A stretch of DNA of 7,641 nucleotides from NCBI GenBank assembly GCA_031260095.1, contig JAIRKN010000128.1:1-7641 (forward strand), in the 5' to 3' direction. This DNA is from Tannerella sp. Its GTDB lineage: Bacteria > Bacteroidota > Bacteroidia > Bacteroidales > Tannerellaceae. Below, piece by piece: positions 6,800 through 7,641 of this stretch. Under the pieces are notes generated by a model. The model did not search any database and had not been told where the DNA came from. It saw nothing but the letters and a program-made list of their open reading frames with translations. Made by a program: the position numbers and the translations under genes. Each line of letters opens with the position of its first letter. Position 1 is the stretch's first letter.

Positions 6800-7641
6800 A
6801 TGGCTCACAGTTTTGCAAATTCGATTCATTCATTAAAAGAAGCTGCCTCTTCGTTTGATAATTATCAGGATCATGTGATGATCTTTGAATTTGATCCCTC
6901 GTCAAGCAACAGGCTAAAAGACTTTGCCCCTTCAAACCCGTCCCGTTTCGAAGCCGTTCTTTTCCTGGGTATATCGGAAGGAGAAATGGAGATACAGATC
7001 GACTATGTAAAATACAGGGCATATAAAAATTCACTTGCCTTAATTATGCCTGAACATATTACTTACTTTGTCAACGGAAGTCCGGATCTGAAAGGATGGG
7101 GGGTTGCTATTTCAAAGACCTTTATGGAAACCCTCTCCTATACAAAACAACAACAACCCATCGTCATCTCTTATATGCAATTAAGAAAAAATCCACTGAC
7201 GGTTTTCACATCGGAAGAATACCGTTCGATTTGCGCCGGTATTGATTTTGTCAGGAATATTATATGCAGTCAGACCCATTTATTCTATAAGGAAAAAATA
7301 GACCTGGCGCTAAAAATGTTCTTCTTTGATCTGGGGAATATCTACCTGAGCAAACAGGAACATTTCTCCGCCCCAACCCTGTCCCGCAAAGAAGAACTGT
7401 TTACGGACTTTCAAACACTCCTGAGAGAACATTGCAAAAAACAACACGACGTAAAATTTTATGCCAACAAACTCTGCATTACCACACAATACCTTTCATC
7501 CATCCTGAAAGAACAAACCGGCAAGTCCGCAAGTCAGTGGATACAGGATGCCCTGATGATTGAAGCGAAAGGGATGTTAAAAACGCCCCGTATCAATATT
7601 CAGCAAGTAGCAAACGAATTAAACTTCCCGGATCAGTCGAC
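6800..7641 (+). CDS. AraC-family transcriptional regulator, 3' end cut by the window edge
   Basis: An open frame from ATG 6800-6802 runs off the right edge, giving 280 complete codons starting MAHSFANSIHSLKEAASSFD. Residues about 25-110 resemble the variable N-terminal cupin-like sensor domain of AraC regulators, with a typical strand-rich run ending SLALIMPEHITYFV (78-91). The C-terminal DNA-binding domain starts near residue 198. Its first helix-turn-helix is VKFYANKLCITTQYLSSILK (218-237), followed by the diagnostic GKSASQWIQDALMIEAKGML (241-260). The second begins at INIQQVANELNFPDQS (265-280), where the window ends. In family members this continues with a Phe-rich F-x-R-x-F-K motif, so only about 20 residues should be missing. 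It is transcribed away from the efflux operon and could regulate it, itself or genes to the right; the sequence does not say which. Assignment to the AraC family is firm, its targets unknown. Confidence 0.93.
   Translation, partial: MAHSFANSIHSLKEAASSFDNYQDHVMIFEFDPSSSNRLKDFAPSNPSRFEAVLFLGISEGEMEIQIDYVKYRAYKNSLALIMPEHITYFVNGSPDLKGWGVAISKTFMETLSYTKQQQPIVISYMQLRKNPLTVFTSEEYRSICAGIDFVRNIICSQTHLFYKEKIDLALKMFFFDLGNIYLSKQEHFSAPTLSRKEELFTDFQTLLREHCKKQHDVKFYANKLCITTQYLSSILKEQTGKSASQWIQDALMIEAKGMLKTPRINIQQVANELNFPDQS

Noticed and set aside
6711..7034. Minus-strand 107-codon open frame
   Set aside because: It is antisense to the start of the AraC-family gene, whose C-terminal domain is unmistakable. 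The predicted peptide has no family features.
7636..7641. The window ends exactly in GTCGAC, a SalI site
   Set aside because: A six-base site at the edge can be coincidence and the AraC frame is open through it, so there is no sign of a vector junction.

Overview
The window looks like chromosomal DNA from a member of the Bacteroidales (Bacteroides/Parabacteroides-like). The grounds are the protein style, A-rich leaders instead of clear Shine-Dalgarno sites, and matches to the Bacteroidetes -7 promoter element (TAnnTTTG) in the one long intergenic region. The exact genus cannot be read from the sequence.

Layout. Almost everything left of position 6553 is one minus-strand operon, transcribed right to left in this order: a TetR-family repressor (6553-5927), a TolC-type outer-membrane efflux protein (5898-4501), a lipoprotein periplasmic adaptor (about 4482-3463), a full-length RND inner-membrane pump (3427-263), and a small PII-like protein whose end is cut by the left edge (260-1). 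The gaps are 28, 18 (15 if the adaptor uses its GTG start), 35 and 2 bp, with no visible terminator or convincing internal promoter, so co-transcription is likely. Right of the operon lies a 246-bp AT-rich intergenic region (6554-6799) with candidate promoters for both directions and a 19-bp perfect inverted repeat suited to a TetR operator. A plus-strand AraC-family regulator starts at 6800 and is cut off by the right edge just inside its second helix-turn-helix.

How the parts work together. The three structural genes encode a complete tripartite efflux machine. The RND pump keeps the TM4 Asp-Asp pair and the TM10 Lys of proton-driven AcrB-type (HAE-1) transporters, which points to drug, bile or other organic-molecule export rather than CusA-type metal export. 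The promoter-proximal TetR gene suggests self-regulation: the repressor would sit on the inverted repeat until a ligand releases it. The substrate is not identifiable.

The least ordinary element is the fifth gene. Its sequence lines up with PII signalling proteins (G-x-G loop start and a following VVxD strand) and it is 2 bp from the pump gene, suggesting a small cytoplasmic sensor or modulator of the pump. No CRISPR, tRNA, rRNA, insertion sequence or prophage signal was seen.
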